Below are positions 47,101 through 57,119 of a DNA stretch of 64,000 nucleotides, piece after piece. The number at the start of each line of letters is the position of its first letter. Position 1 is the stretch's first letter. Below the pieces are notes generated by a model, which did not search any database, had not been told where the DNA came from, and saw only the letters and a list, made by a program, of their open reading frames with translations. This stretch comes from Poa pratensis. Its lineage: Eukaryota > Streptophyta > Magnoliopsida > Poales > Poaceae. The stretch covers positions 23,231,326-23,295,325 of the forward strand of contig CAMZMU010000107.1 in the NCBI GenBank assembly GCA_947311845.1, given 5' to 3'. The position numbers and the translations under genes are program-made.

Positions 47101-50100
47101 GACAAATATTTTAGAAACAAATATCAACCTTTGAAATGATAACAAAAAAAAACATATGAAAATACATTTCATGATGAATCTAATGATAGTGATTTAATAT
47201 TGTAAATGCTAATAATATGTTCTATAAACTTGGTCAAAGTTCATCTCATCTAAAACTAATACACCTTATAATAAGGAAACTGAGGGAGTACTGAATTTAT
47301 AGGCGTTTATGAATATATGGGCATGGGACGTCAGATTGGGAGGGCAGATCAAGTAGTGGACAAAGTATCCATAGGGATGGCTCCTTATATATATATTTTT
47401 TAGCAAACATGGCTCGTGTATCTGTAATTTCTGAACTTTATGTACACTTATTCACTTACTAATCATCCTAAAAGAGAAATTTCCAGAGCAGGACAATGTT
47501 GGGATGGAGAATTTTAAACTTTGTTGTAATTTAAAACTGTACGTACCAATAGCCATATGCTTGATTTAATTTGTAAGAGTAAGCAATATCTATCAATAGT
47601 CAACTACTTCACCGACTACAAGTTGCACTGGTAGGAAGGTATACAAAAATGGTTATTGTTCTCAAGTGGAACCTATGATTGCTCTTATCATAGAAGTACT
47701 ATGGATTATGAAGACAAAGAGTTGGATCTAACCAATATTCAATGAAAGTCCCATCTGTGTGGGTCGTATGCTCTGGTAAAACCCACGCCAGCTTTCCAAG
47801 CCATCACCAAGTTGCTGGCGCCTCCCTAAGTCAGGTGAATAAAATGACCTGGCAACTGGGGAATACCTACACATGAGAAATGAGGAAATGCTCAACAGCC
47901 CTGCTAGCAGAACAATATTGTCGCATCAACACGTTGGGAAAATATTACCTTGCAGTAGGTAATTCACGTAGAACAATATCAAGCACTTGAATAGCTTCTT
48001 GCGGAGCATCTTGTTGCTTCCCGGCCAAAAACATAGCTAAATGATGGAGATCAGCACGCGCAGCAAATTTGATGACGACCTTAAAATGTTTTTCACGCCT
48101 TAAGACAGGCAGATATATCAGTAAGGAGCATACATAGTATCAGGTCACGGATATGTCCAGAATAGCATACCTTTGTGTAACTTGCGCACCACCAAGTCTC
48201 TCCTCCTCATCCTGCAGAACAATTTCAAATGTCCTAGAAGTAAACGGCAACGGCCCAGCAGTATATAGGCTCTTCCTTCCATCGTAGGCAGGAAGACGGC
48301 CACCCAACTGAGATTGCCTGTAGAGTGTTACAAGTTCTCCCATCACAGCACGATTGACACCACGGGAAGGAACATCGGGACTTATAGACACCTGGTGCCA
48401 TATCAAATGGAAACTCATGAAAAGAACATACTATATGTGCAAAAACTTCTGCGAGAGGTGGACCTTACATCATACTGGTGAAGATCTTTATCAGGCAGTT
48501 CAGCAGAGAAATGATTCGCTTTCACAATGCACCTACTGCCAGATGTACCCTTGCCAGGGCGCATTGGAAATCTTATTGATTTACTCGACGGTGGTGCTGG
48601 TTGGATACCCTGTTCCTCTCGAGAGAAACTTTGATCCGTGATATCAAGTTGCTGAAACTGTAGCTGGACTTGTCCGGTGTTCACCTCAACAAGTTGTGAG
48701 GATGAGCCAGTTTCAGGTGGTGAAGGTGTAACCACCGGAACTCGGTGCTGGACTTGTGGGGCTTGGTGCAGTTCGGGAAGTGTTACTGATGGAGCAGCAG
48801 GAACTACGCGTCCACCGCTGCCACTCTTACGCCCGTCGCGGTATGGTTGTGGTGTTCCCCTTTGGCGTGGGCCACCATGGCCAGAACACCCATTTGCTTG
48901 ATACTTAACAGGATCACCAGATGGTTGATGATGTGGTGTTGGATCCTGGTAACGTCCACCACCACGAGCACCATGTTGATAATACTGAGTGTTAGCATGT
49001 ACCCTACTGCCACCTCCATGATGTGGAGCTCTCTCAACTCGGTGTGACGGAGCCTGTCCAGGGGCTCGTGTAGCTTCCTTAGTTTCAGAGCTTCCCCCTG
49101 CGCTAGGGGGGACATATCTTTTATTTTTCACCGAAGTTAAAGCTGCAAGGCGAAGAAAATAATAATGTTACTATTTATGTTGGGCAACATAAACAAATAA
49201 GACAGAACAGAATGACCAGAACAAACAAAAATAAAGAGAACGGAGAAGTGACCACATTCTGCCATAGAGCTGAAGACTACAACATATGCCAAATTGTGTG
49301 GCCTAAACTGTAAACAAGATTTGCAATTGTTTCCAGGCAGCGGCATGCATAAAAACCAAAACATAATACTATTAACTTAAAAGCAAGCCTCCACCATTGT
49401 GTGGAAAATGCCAAAAGCAAAAAATCAAAACATAATATTTTAAAGCGACGCAATTGCTCACAACATTTAGTAGGCTATACTACAGAAACAGAACAAAAGG
49501 AAACAGATACTGTTATTTTTTTGTCCATCAAAAGCGAAAGAAACAAAGAGGGAACTATTTATATGGAATTGAATAACGTCCACTTGAATCATATGCTACT
49601 GAAAATCCCCCAGTTTACCCAAAAATATATTTCTCGTCACGGTTCGAATGGAAACAAGTTCAGTGCATTGCTAATTCACCGTGACAAGTAGTGGCTGACA
49701 ACTAAGCAGAACACATGATGTGGGTACTGAGAGCTGTTACGGAGGGCGGAAATCTTGCCGTGGTGGGCGCGCTCTCGCTGTCATGGCCGGCCCTCGCCGG
49801 ACAGGGTGTAAAAGGCCGGCGTGATGAGGTGGGGGCGGGAGGAGGAGTGGCGCCAATCGCCCGCGTAGCCATGATGGAGCCTGTGAGCAGCGTAGAGTGG
49901 CGCGGGAGGAGGCTCGCCGGCCTCACCGGCGGCTGGTGTAGGAGCCGCCGCATCGCCGGATGAGTTGTGTCGCACGATTGCGGCAGAAGACGGCTCGGCG
50001 GTTGGGGAAACTTTGGGGGTGGGCGTGCCGCCCGCAGGGGCGAAAGGGTAATTTCGACATTGGGGAGGTAAAATTGGTGGGAGTGTTTATGCAAAAGCAG

Positions 50101-50410
50101 CAGCCACGTCGTAAGATCAAATCAGGATCGAGCAAAGCAAAAGACAGCTACTTGCGGAGAAAGGAAATCAACAGCGTCCATGGCCGCAACCTGACAGTCG
50201 AACTGGCCGGACAATCTGGTAGACTCGACGAGCCAAAACAACACACAGAGTTGACGCAAATGAAAACAGAGACACAGAGCAAACACTAACATACATGATC
50301 GGAGCTGCCAGACTAACGACGCAAAGCCAGGAGCAGAGAGGAAGATGTGAATTACGCATAGACATACCTTGATCATGGGAGTGGTACCCGTTGTTCATCT
50401 GGAAGGCCAT
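41162..50410 (-). CDS. AGO1: ARGONAUTE1-clade protein, 23 exons, 1079 aa
   Basis: Exons (5' to 3'): 50410-50368, 49142-48469, 48391-48171, 48098-47949, 47866-47733, 46674-46565, 46348-46242, 46123-45985, 45889-45773, 45182-45075, 44980-44909, 44811-44689, 44582-44417, 44342-44221, 44126-43989, 42619-42477, 42398-42336, 42259-42196, 42090-41952, 41820-41747, 41678-41584, 41507-41476, 41367-41162. All have GT/AG borders and the phases close exactly. A Gly/Arg/Gln-rich N-terminus is followed by N, PAZ, MID and PIWI domains. The slicer tetrad is D792 ([10 protein letters not shown]), E833 ([10 protein letters not shown]), D878 ([13 protein letters not shown]) and H1019 ([13 protein letters not shown]). 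The end, NVKRVMFYC, is typical. AGO1 loads mainly 5'-U miRNAs and cleaves or represses targets. Gly after D878 is replaced by Val879, which is very unusual. Intron 15 holds a LINE, and introns 5 and 9 hold Stowaway MITEs. The rice orthologue cannot be named from memory. Confidence 0.95.
42726..43893 (+). mobile_element. 5'-truncated LINE in AGO1 intron 15
   Basis: The 14-bp target AAATAGCAACCTTT is on both sides (42712-42725, 43894-43907), and the right edge is A-rich (TTCAAAAAAAA). The plus-strand body encodes the C-terminal end of a plant LINE ORF2 ([21 protein letters not shown], then a zf-RVT domain). The 5' part, including endonuclease and the RT core, was never copied. It is antisense to AGO1 and lies wholly in an intron whose splice sites are intact. 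Confidence 0.9.
42729..43771 (+). pseudogene. LINE ORF2 C-terminus with zf-RVT domain, frameshifted
   Basis: One frame runs from 42729 to about 43200 ([40 protein letters not shown]). The next, one base shifted, runs to the stop at 43769-43771 and holds the zinc-binding reverse-transcriptase-associated motif [21 protein letters not shown] (Cys-x2-Cys, His, Cys). The break is after DSITW. It is dead as a protein and marks an old enough insertion to have decayed. Confidence 0.85.
45342..45489. mobile_element. Stowaway MITE in AGO1 intron 9
   Basis: CTCCCTCCGTTCCAAATTAT at the left and a worn complement (ATATTTCGGAACAGATGTAG) at the right, with TA flanks at 45340-45341 and 45490-45491. About 148 bp. 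Confidence 0.85.
47042..47288. mobile_element. Stowaway MITE in AGO1 intron 5
   Basis: CTCCCTCCGTTTATTATAAG against the complement of TTATAATAAGGAAACTGAGG; TA flanks at 47040-47041 and 47289-47290. It is 247 bp, with GGTGTATTAG in both arms. Confidence 0.9.
48759..48779 (-). promoter_or_regulatory. miR168 complementary site in AGO1 exon 2
   Basis: The plus strand reads GGGCTTGGTGCAGTTCGGGAA, and the known grass miR168 differs from it at about four of 21 positions (both 5' bases, one at position 14 and the last base). It encodes LPELHQAP in AGO1. Plant AGO1 genes carry this site in the same place, allowing AGO1 to be down-regulated by the miRNA it loads. The mismatches at miRNA positions 1 and 2 may weaken control here. 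Confidence 0.8.
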
Positions 50411-50580
50411 GCCAGGTCCAAACGATGATCAGTATTCTGTACTTGCAGTCCGCTCGCGAACAGGGCCGGCCGGCCGCCGCCGGCAATGGCGGACAGATGG
50501 GTCCTAAACCCGCAGCGCGCGAACAAGGAAAGGCGACGAAGGAAGGAGACGCAACGCAGTGCGGCTGTCGTTAATAATAG

Positions 50581-50590
50581 TTCTTATACT
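50581..50590 (-). promoter_or_regulatory. Possible AGO1 TATA-like element
   Basis: Complement-wise AGTATAAGAA, about 175 bp before the AGO1 ATG and followed by CT-rich leader-like sequence. Position and sequence are plausible, but there is no independent support. Confidence 0.3.
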
Positions 50591-51540
50591 ACAAGTAGAT
50601 AACACTTGTTGGTGGGTGGACGTGGAGGCTCTTGTGCGTCCCTCTCACCGGTCTCCTTCTTCTATCCATGCCATTGCCCGGCCTCGCGCATAGAAAAGAG
50701 GCTTTCGTGTATCGTGGCGGCTGATGCGGCACCGCACGAACGCACAGCCATCGCCAATCGCTAGATGGTGGTGGCGATGATGGCGAGGTGCTGCTAGCCT
50801 AGCACACGGGCGCGCACCAAGACACTGTGCGTGAGCATGGCCGCGATCGATCGCGTTTGCAGGAGCTACCAAAAGACGTAGTCTTCCAGGCTATTGCTTA
50901 ATTTGGGATGCACTTGCTGCTTAACAAATTAGCCTAGTTCAGCTCGATTGGGACATGGCGCTGGTAATGGACCGGCCGATCGCTGGTTCCTAGCTCATGC
51001 TCTCCTCCGCGCCGCCGATTATTGGCTGTTTGGGGGCTGACAAACCAATGGCCAAATTTTATTAGCAAGTGGTGCTTATCTTATCTTCTGGGATAACGAT
51101 GCAATGCAGCGAGTTTAGTATGTGTATAATTCTGGCTCTTTGCTTACAAGAAAGCGCCCCGTCACACGCCACAAGGGCCAGGGAAAATTAAGAAGCTCGC
51201 TTCCGGCGATGGCAATGGCTGTAACGAAACGAGGAAAGCGATGGAGCACTTCCTCCTCAAGACCGGCCTCAACCTCTAATAAGATTTGCCGGAGAATAAA
51301 GTCAGGCGGGCAGGCCGGCAGGATCGCGCGCTCTGGTTGGTGCTGGTGCCGACGTGTTCAGCCCACTGCCATAGCCCGTATCTGAGCGCGGCCATTGTTG
51401 TCTCAAGAAAAGAACCTCCACTATTCTGTATTTCTTCTATGTGCACTTGCACTGTTGCGTGCGCAGGTGTAAAGTGAGACTGGAATGTAAATCTGACCGT
51501 TCGGTGCGAGTTTGTTTATGAGGCAAGATGCGTCTACATT
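50591..51540. other. Upstream flank of AGO1, no other gene seen
   Basis: GC-rich with short frames on both strands and no domain. It probably includes the AGO1 promoter. Confidence 0.4.
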
Positions 51541-51683
51541 TTTTTTAAAGAAAAATTGTGTAGAAGCAGACGCTTACACACGTACACTCACAATGGAAGC
51601 ACACACGCACACCCTACACTTTAATCATCTCCATTAGACTTGCTGACAGATTTTGAGATTGACGAATTCACCACGAGTGTCAT
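51541..51683 (-). mobile_element. SINE fragment (same family as 39660)
   Basis: A T run, then AGACGCTTACACACGTACAC, ACACACGCACACCCTACACT and a CATCTCCATTAGACTTGC variant of the SINE body. It is cut off where a CACTA terminus begins, so the tRNA-like end is missing. Confidence 0.6.
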
Positions 51684-51910
51684 CACTACATGAAAAATTA
51701 TAGTTGCCGACGGCTTCTATTTGCCGACAGCATTTTATCGGGGCCATCGGTATACAGGCCATATGCCGAGCGCTTTATAAAAGCCGTTGACATATAGAGA
51801 TGTTGCCGACGATTTTTTCCGACAGGCCGTCGGCATATAGCACACTTTGTCTGACAGCGCGAGTAGTTTGCCAACGGCTATGAAAGAGCCATCGGCATGT
51901 ACCTTTTCTT
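51684..51910. mobile_element. CACTA terminal fragment
   Basis: It starts CACTACATGAAAAATTATAG and carries GCCGACGGC, GCCATCGGTAT and CCGTCGGCATATA repeats in both orientations, the subterminal pattern of a CACTA end. No opposite end with a matching target was found. It appears cut by the adjoining fold-back element. Confidence 0.65.
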
Positions 51911-52130
51911 ATTGGTGAAGAACATATACAAAAGGTATACACACGTGTCAGATTTTATGGTGAAATAACATTTATGGTGCTCTACGCAAAAAAAAATCTG
52001 TGACGAGAATGAGATTTCAAATATCTTTTTGGAGTAGTGATTTTTTTTTTTTTGCACATAACACCACCCATGTTATTTCATCACAAAACTTGACACGTAT
52101 GTAGAACTTTTGTATATGTTTATCACCAAT
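51911..52130. mobile_element. Fold-back MITE with arms of about 95 bp
   Basis: The left arm from ATTGGTGAAGAACATATACA and the complement of the right arm (ATTGGTGATAAACATATACA) stay aligned for roughly 95 bp. Both include ACGTGTCA, GAAATAACAT and a final A run. A transcript would form a long imperfect hairpin. No target duplication was identified. Confidence 0.7.
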
Positions 52131-54718
52131 TTTGCTCAGAATTATATTTTGATATGTTTACTATTTTTTTGATTTTTTAATTACGCATAGCATGTGAGAT
52201 CGGGAGACAAAACACCACTCTCTTCATTTTGTAATAATTAGTTGTGTTTGTTTTTATCATTCTACTTTTATTTCTTACGACTATATCACATATAATGTCA
52301 CAATTCGAAATTTTCATTTTGTTGACTTTCGGAGGGGTAGACCGCGCGGCGCGGGCCCATGGGTTGTGGTTACGCCTAAATGGAACTTCGGAGGGTCAGA
52401 ATCCCTCCAAAATTTGTATGTAGTCCCAACATATGTATAAAAGTGTGGTGCAAGGTTAAGATTTCAAAACCACCAAGTTTGACCCACTTCACATACATGC
52501 ACTGTCAAGATCCTGAACTCACACAAAGGGTCAACCTGGGTGAATCTTCTGATCACGGGTGTCTCGCTTTTGACGTACAAGTCACCCATGATCGTTCCTT
52601 CTTTTTTTATTTCTTTTTTGATAGTCCTAGTGTTTATCTCACCACGTACTCAACCCATCATAGTGAGTGTTGAGCCACCAACCCAACCCATGTAACACCT
52701 ACATTCCCAAAATGGGGTACATCTTATTGGACCGTAGTCTATATGGGCTTGGGCAGAGAGTCAAAATCTTCGGTAAATAAACGAAATGATAGGCATGGAG
52801 ATGGGGATCTTATTCTAACAAAAAATAGAGACGGGGATCGAACATAACAGAATTGAATTGGACCTACTCCTCCCATTTGGCTTCTTCATTCTTCCTTCGG
52901 TCTCGAACTTCATCTTCTTCAAGTTCGGTGGCTACCACAAGCAACTAGTGTATCCACTTAGTACCGATCTCATGTCCCGGTGATCGTCGACAAACAGGGT
53001 GTAAGAGTTTGGCATCAAAGATAGGTTATCCTCCACAAAAATCCTAGAAATCTTCGACAAACAAATTCTCCTTAAATTCAGTTGATCTACGTGATTTTTT
53101 TCAAATTTCTCCACCATCTTCCACTGATTCGTCCCAGGGATTTCACCATCAACATCCCCAAATCATGCGGGTTAACGTGCACTCCATGGGCGCACCCAAT
53201 CAGGGCGCACAAGTAGGTGGATGGTGCCAGGATGCTAGGATGTTGGTGCAGTCTATCCAAAAGCATGCCTCACCTCTACGACGTCCGCCAGATGCTCTCC
53301 ATAAGTAGCGAACCTCCTCGTTGCACTTGCAGCCTTCTCCACTGTGACGCATGCGGGATATTTTACCTATGTCTTAACCAGCCCATAGGAAGGTTTGGTG
53401 ATTGGTCTGAGTTCATGGACAACGTTGAATCACAATTTTGGTTTTGCAGATCTTCCACTATCGGCACCAATTATGGGTGCTATTAAGGTTCATGCAAGTG
53501 AAGACACCTTATACACAACAACCACTGCATGCTTGAATGATAGCCCAAAGGAGGTGATGGACAAACAATCGATAAGATTGGCTCATTCGCAAAAAATTAT
53601 TCGGAATCAAACCTCCTCATCGAGAATCAAAGATTGACGCTGGAATCGAGTCTTCTCATCGTGGGATCGAGCTCAGAAGTCGCCGACGTCAGCGTCGACG
53701 GACGCATTGACCAGCTTCGGTATGTGCGGGTTGGGACGTGTATATCAACTCTGAAACTGGTTGTTCGGGGCACGGAGATGATAATATCCGGGGAGTAGGA
53801 AAAAAATCTGGGTCGAGTCTTTTTTCGGAATATGTTCTGTGCGCATTTTCGACTGAGACTGTAAATATTTGGATTTGACCACTTTTAACCGGATCTGCTA
53901 GAGATGTTGTAACCCATGTTGGAGGTTTATCCTTGTTCCTCGAGCCTTGTGTGTAGAACCTTTAATTAGGGGCGGTGTTCTTTGAGCCGCATTGAATGAA
54001 GTTTGAGGATGACATGTTCACCTTTGATTGAGTCGTATTGCTATTCCCAGAGTTTGTTGTGTAGTCTGCAGATCGAATATGCCATGTTCACCATATTCCC
54101 AAAAAAAGTGCATGGAGGATTCTCAACAAAAAACGAATTAAAATGCACACGCGATGGATTAACGCTTGGCAGCTTTGATCCGATCGGGGCAAATCGTAGA
54201 TAGGCAGATGGGGGACGGAGCAGGCCTCTGGGCCTTATATTCTGTGCCGGCCGGACGTTCGAGCTCGAGCGCTCCTCCGCACCATGCCATAGTTTGGTAC
54301 CTCTGCTCAGCTACTCCCAAGAGAATATCTCGAGGTTGCATTTGTCGTTGCGTTCAACTAACATCAAGACTAGGTTGGATTTGTGTTTATCCATGCATGC
54401 ATTAGAGTTAAACCTAGCCTCAAGGAGGGGATGCAAGATTGGCTCGATCTCTTGTAATTTTCTTTAGACATTCTTTGTACCACTGTAATTATTCCCCCTT
54501 TTTATAAATGAAAAATGACAGAGTGGGGGCCATCTCCACAGTTTTTGGCGTCGCAAAAATGCATGAGTGCATGGTCCAGAGTGCATGTCTTCCCGGGGGT
54601 TGTGGCTATAGGGTTACTTTGGTAACTAGCCAGCTCGCCGCGGTGTAGTCAGAGATCTGGCCGTAAAATTCTAATTTCTATTGGTAGGCTCAGAATTGTA
54701 TCTAGTAAGCAAACTGAA
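52131..54718. other. Intergenic, no gene supported
   Basis: AT-rich then mixed sequence with frames up to about 90 codons and no domain. A TTTATAAATGAAAAATGACA stretch near 54506 might be a retroposon tail. Nothing else is defined. Confidence 0.3.
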
Positions 54719-55200
54719 GGCTTATGCAATATTTGGCCGAGTACAATTCACGAGGTGCATGAGTGCTCCAGCAACGCTCAAGTAGAAGAATTCTGGTCCC
54801 AGAATTTCCTCCCCTCTGAACGGATCCTTATCTTGCTGTAAAGACCAGTAGAAGAATTCTGGTCCCAGAATTTCCTCCCCTCTGAACGGATCATTATCTT
54901 GCTGTAAAGACCTCCCAATTACTGGGGTCTTAGAAGGATATGCCTTATCAAATCCAAATATATCCAACAACTTCTAGGTGTAGGGAGACTAGTGCATCAG
55001 AATTTCAGCATGGGAATGTTCGTAGATCTAGACAGAACTTGGTTTTACTCAAATCTTTCATCCCGACTTCCGACATCAGGTATGAACTCGCTTTCTCAAT
55101 ATCTCTAGGTGTACTGATTGTAATCAAATTGTCCACGTACACAACGATTATACATAATCCATCTTGAAATCAATGTATAAAGACACTTGGGCAGTCCTCG
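54719..55200 (-). pseudogene. Decayed Ty1-copia RT fragment
   Basis: The minus strand reads KTPVIGRSLQQDNDPF, EEILGPEFFYLSVAGALMHL and VNCTRPNIA, the usual region just after the RT core of copia polyproteins. The frame runs 54970-54722 with a duplicated 22-residue block, and worn copia-like sequence continues to the right. No LTRs are seen. Confidence 0.7.
54781..54912. repeat. 66-bp tandem duplication in the copia relic
   Basis: AGTAGAAGAATTCTGGTCCC begins at 54781 and again at 54847. The two units are nearly identical (CGGATCCTT against CGGATCATT), adding exactly 22 codons. Confidence 0.9.
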
Positions 55201-55401
55201 TTGCTCATGTAGCCTTCTGATGAAGGTAGTCGCTTAAGTGATTATTCCACATCCTATTAGAATGTATAAATCTGTGCAATGACTTCTTGAGAAGAACACT
55301 ATATATTCCCCGATTTGCTCTATCTTGATTCGGAATAGGTATACCATCATGTACCTTCATGTAAATGTCTGAATCAAGATTACTATATAGCTAGGTAAGC
55401 A

Positions 55402-56334
55402 GTGCCATCATTCATCAATTTTATTGTTAAGTCCAGATTGATTGCCATTGAGATCAAGTATCTAAAAGGTCATATCATTCAAGACTGGGGCCAGCTTTGG
55501 AGTGCTATGAGGGATATTTGGCATCTTCCTTCTAATGTTGAACTTCATGCCCAGGATAGGAGGTTCAGATCAAGGCTTCATCTGCTCCCAGATAATATGG
55601 TCGATCATTTCTTGTTAGTAGCATGGTGGGCTTGGCATGCTCACAACAAACCCATGGTAAACCCCTGCCCTTGATTCAAGGTACTACTCGCTTCCTTTGC
55701 AGCTACTAGAAGATCCTCTATAACCTCAAGGAAGGGAAACAACTTATTACCACTGGTTCATCTAAGGAGCGCACGCCCAATTCTCCAATACTACCTGATA
55801 AAGAAGTGGGATGCTCCCTCACCAGGTTGGGTTAAATTTAATGTCGATGGTTCCTATAAGTATGAAGATAAATCAGCCGGTGCAGGTATGGTTCTCCGTG
55901 ATAATACAGTTAATATCATCTTCTCTGCTTGCCGGCAATTGTTACGCTGTGAAGAACCACTGGAAGCAGAACTGGAAGCGTATAAAGAAGGTTTGCACTT
56001 GGCACTCCAGTGGAGCATCCTGCCGAAGATTGTTCCCAACCCCTGACGGCGGTTCAAGATCAATTGCAGGATCGCTTACATTTTGTACAACTGAGCTTGA
56101 TTTCTGTTAATAAAACACTAGCTTATGCTGATAGAGTGGTGTTGTATGTAAAGGGGGATAGATCCCAGAATAGGGTTAGTCATAGCCTTGCTAACTTTGC
56201 AAGGACTAGCTCAAACTTTTGTTTGGTTAAGATCATGTCCTGATGTTGGTCTGCATGCAATTAATCTTGACCGCCCTGTAGCCCTATCTGATCAATAAAT
56301 CCCTTGAGAGCTTCAGTTTGTCTCCGCCCTGCAT
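55402..56334 (+). pseudogene. Decayed LINE/retroelement RNase H-like (RVT_3) sequence
   Basis: Frames read LWSAMRDIWHLPSN and WAWHAHNKPM, then in another frame WDAPSPGWVKFNVDGSYK, AGAGMVLRDNT and LEAELEAYKEGLHLALQWS. This is the plant RNase H-like domain found at LINE ends and in related host proteins. Several stops and shifts follow, ending in GLHAINLDRPVALSDQ-like sequence. It is not functional. Confidence 0.65.
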
Positions 56335-56771
56335 TACGGTACTCGTTATTACAACCTGGCACCTGGACAGGCAACTCTGTAGTCTCTACCAGGCTTAATA
56401 AATACGTGTACGCAGTTCTGTTGGCAAAGCTAGCCTCTGCCGGTAGGCAAACCTTAGGTAGGCAGCAGAAGCCAGACCGGCAGGTAGAAAAACTAGCACC
56501 AGTGGGATGTGGCAAGCAGTACTGTATTGCAGTGCGTCTCGTTTCGTAGGGATTTCGCTCTGCGCCTCCGCTGCATGCATGCCTTTGCCCATTCGAGCTC
56601 CAACTCTGTTTCCTCGCCATGTCTTGTTCATCCTGCTCCGAATCTCCCAGGCTATATGCATGATATGCCTGCGTTTTGTCCTTCTCCTGTGAGTTGCGAC
56701 CATCGACGAGCAAGCATACAGAGGTGCACTCCCTCAAGAGAATATATCGGCTCAGGCATGGAAAATAGTAA
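56335..56771. other. Intergenic, no gene seen
   Basis: Short overlapping frames only. It ends in the TAA target of the next Harbinger element. Confidence 0.4.
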
Positions 56772-57119
56772 GAGCATCTCCAACAGACGCCCAACGTGCC
56801 GGCGTGCTAAAAAAATTTTGCAGCGCCAAAATAGCGTTTTAGCGCGCTGGGTGCCTGTTTTGCTTTAGCAGACGCGCTATAATTTAGCGCGCAGCTGTCG
56901 CGCTTCACCAGGCGCGGTAGAATGCAGCGCGCGCGAGCAGCCGGCGCTAGGAAAATATGCAACCAATATGAAACAAATGATGATTTCAAACATAAAATAA
57001 ATGCCAAATAATTACTTGTGCAACATAGCATAGTTCAAATTCATGGCATAGTTCAAATTCACCAAACCACAAGCAAGTTCATGACAATAAAGTTCACACA
57101 AACAAATGAAACATTAAAA

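Noticed and set aside
51911..51917. ATTGGTG as the right end of the small CACTA element at 51684
   Set aside because: It is better explained as the terminus of the adjoining fold-back element, and the 3-bp flanks (CAT and AAG) do not match.
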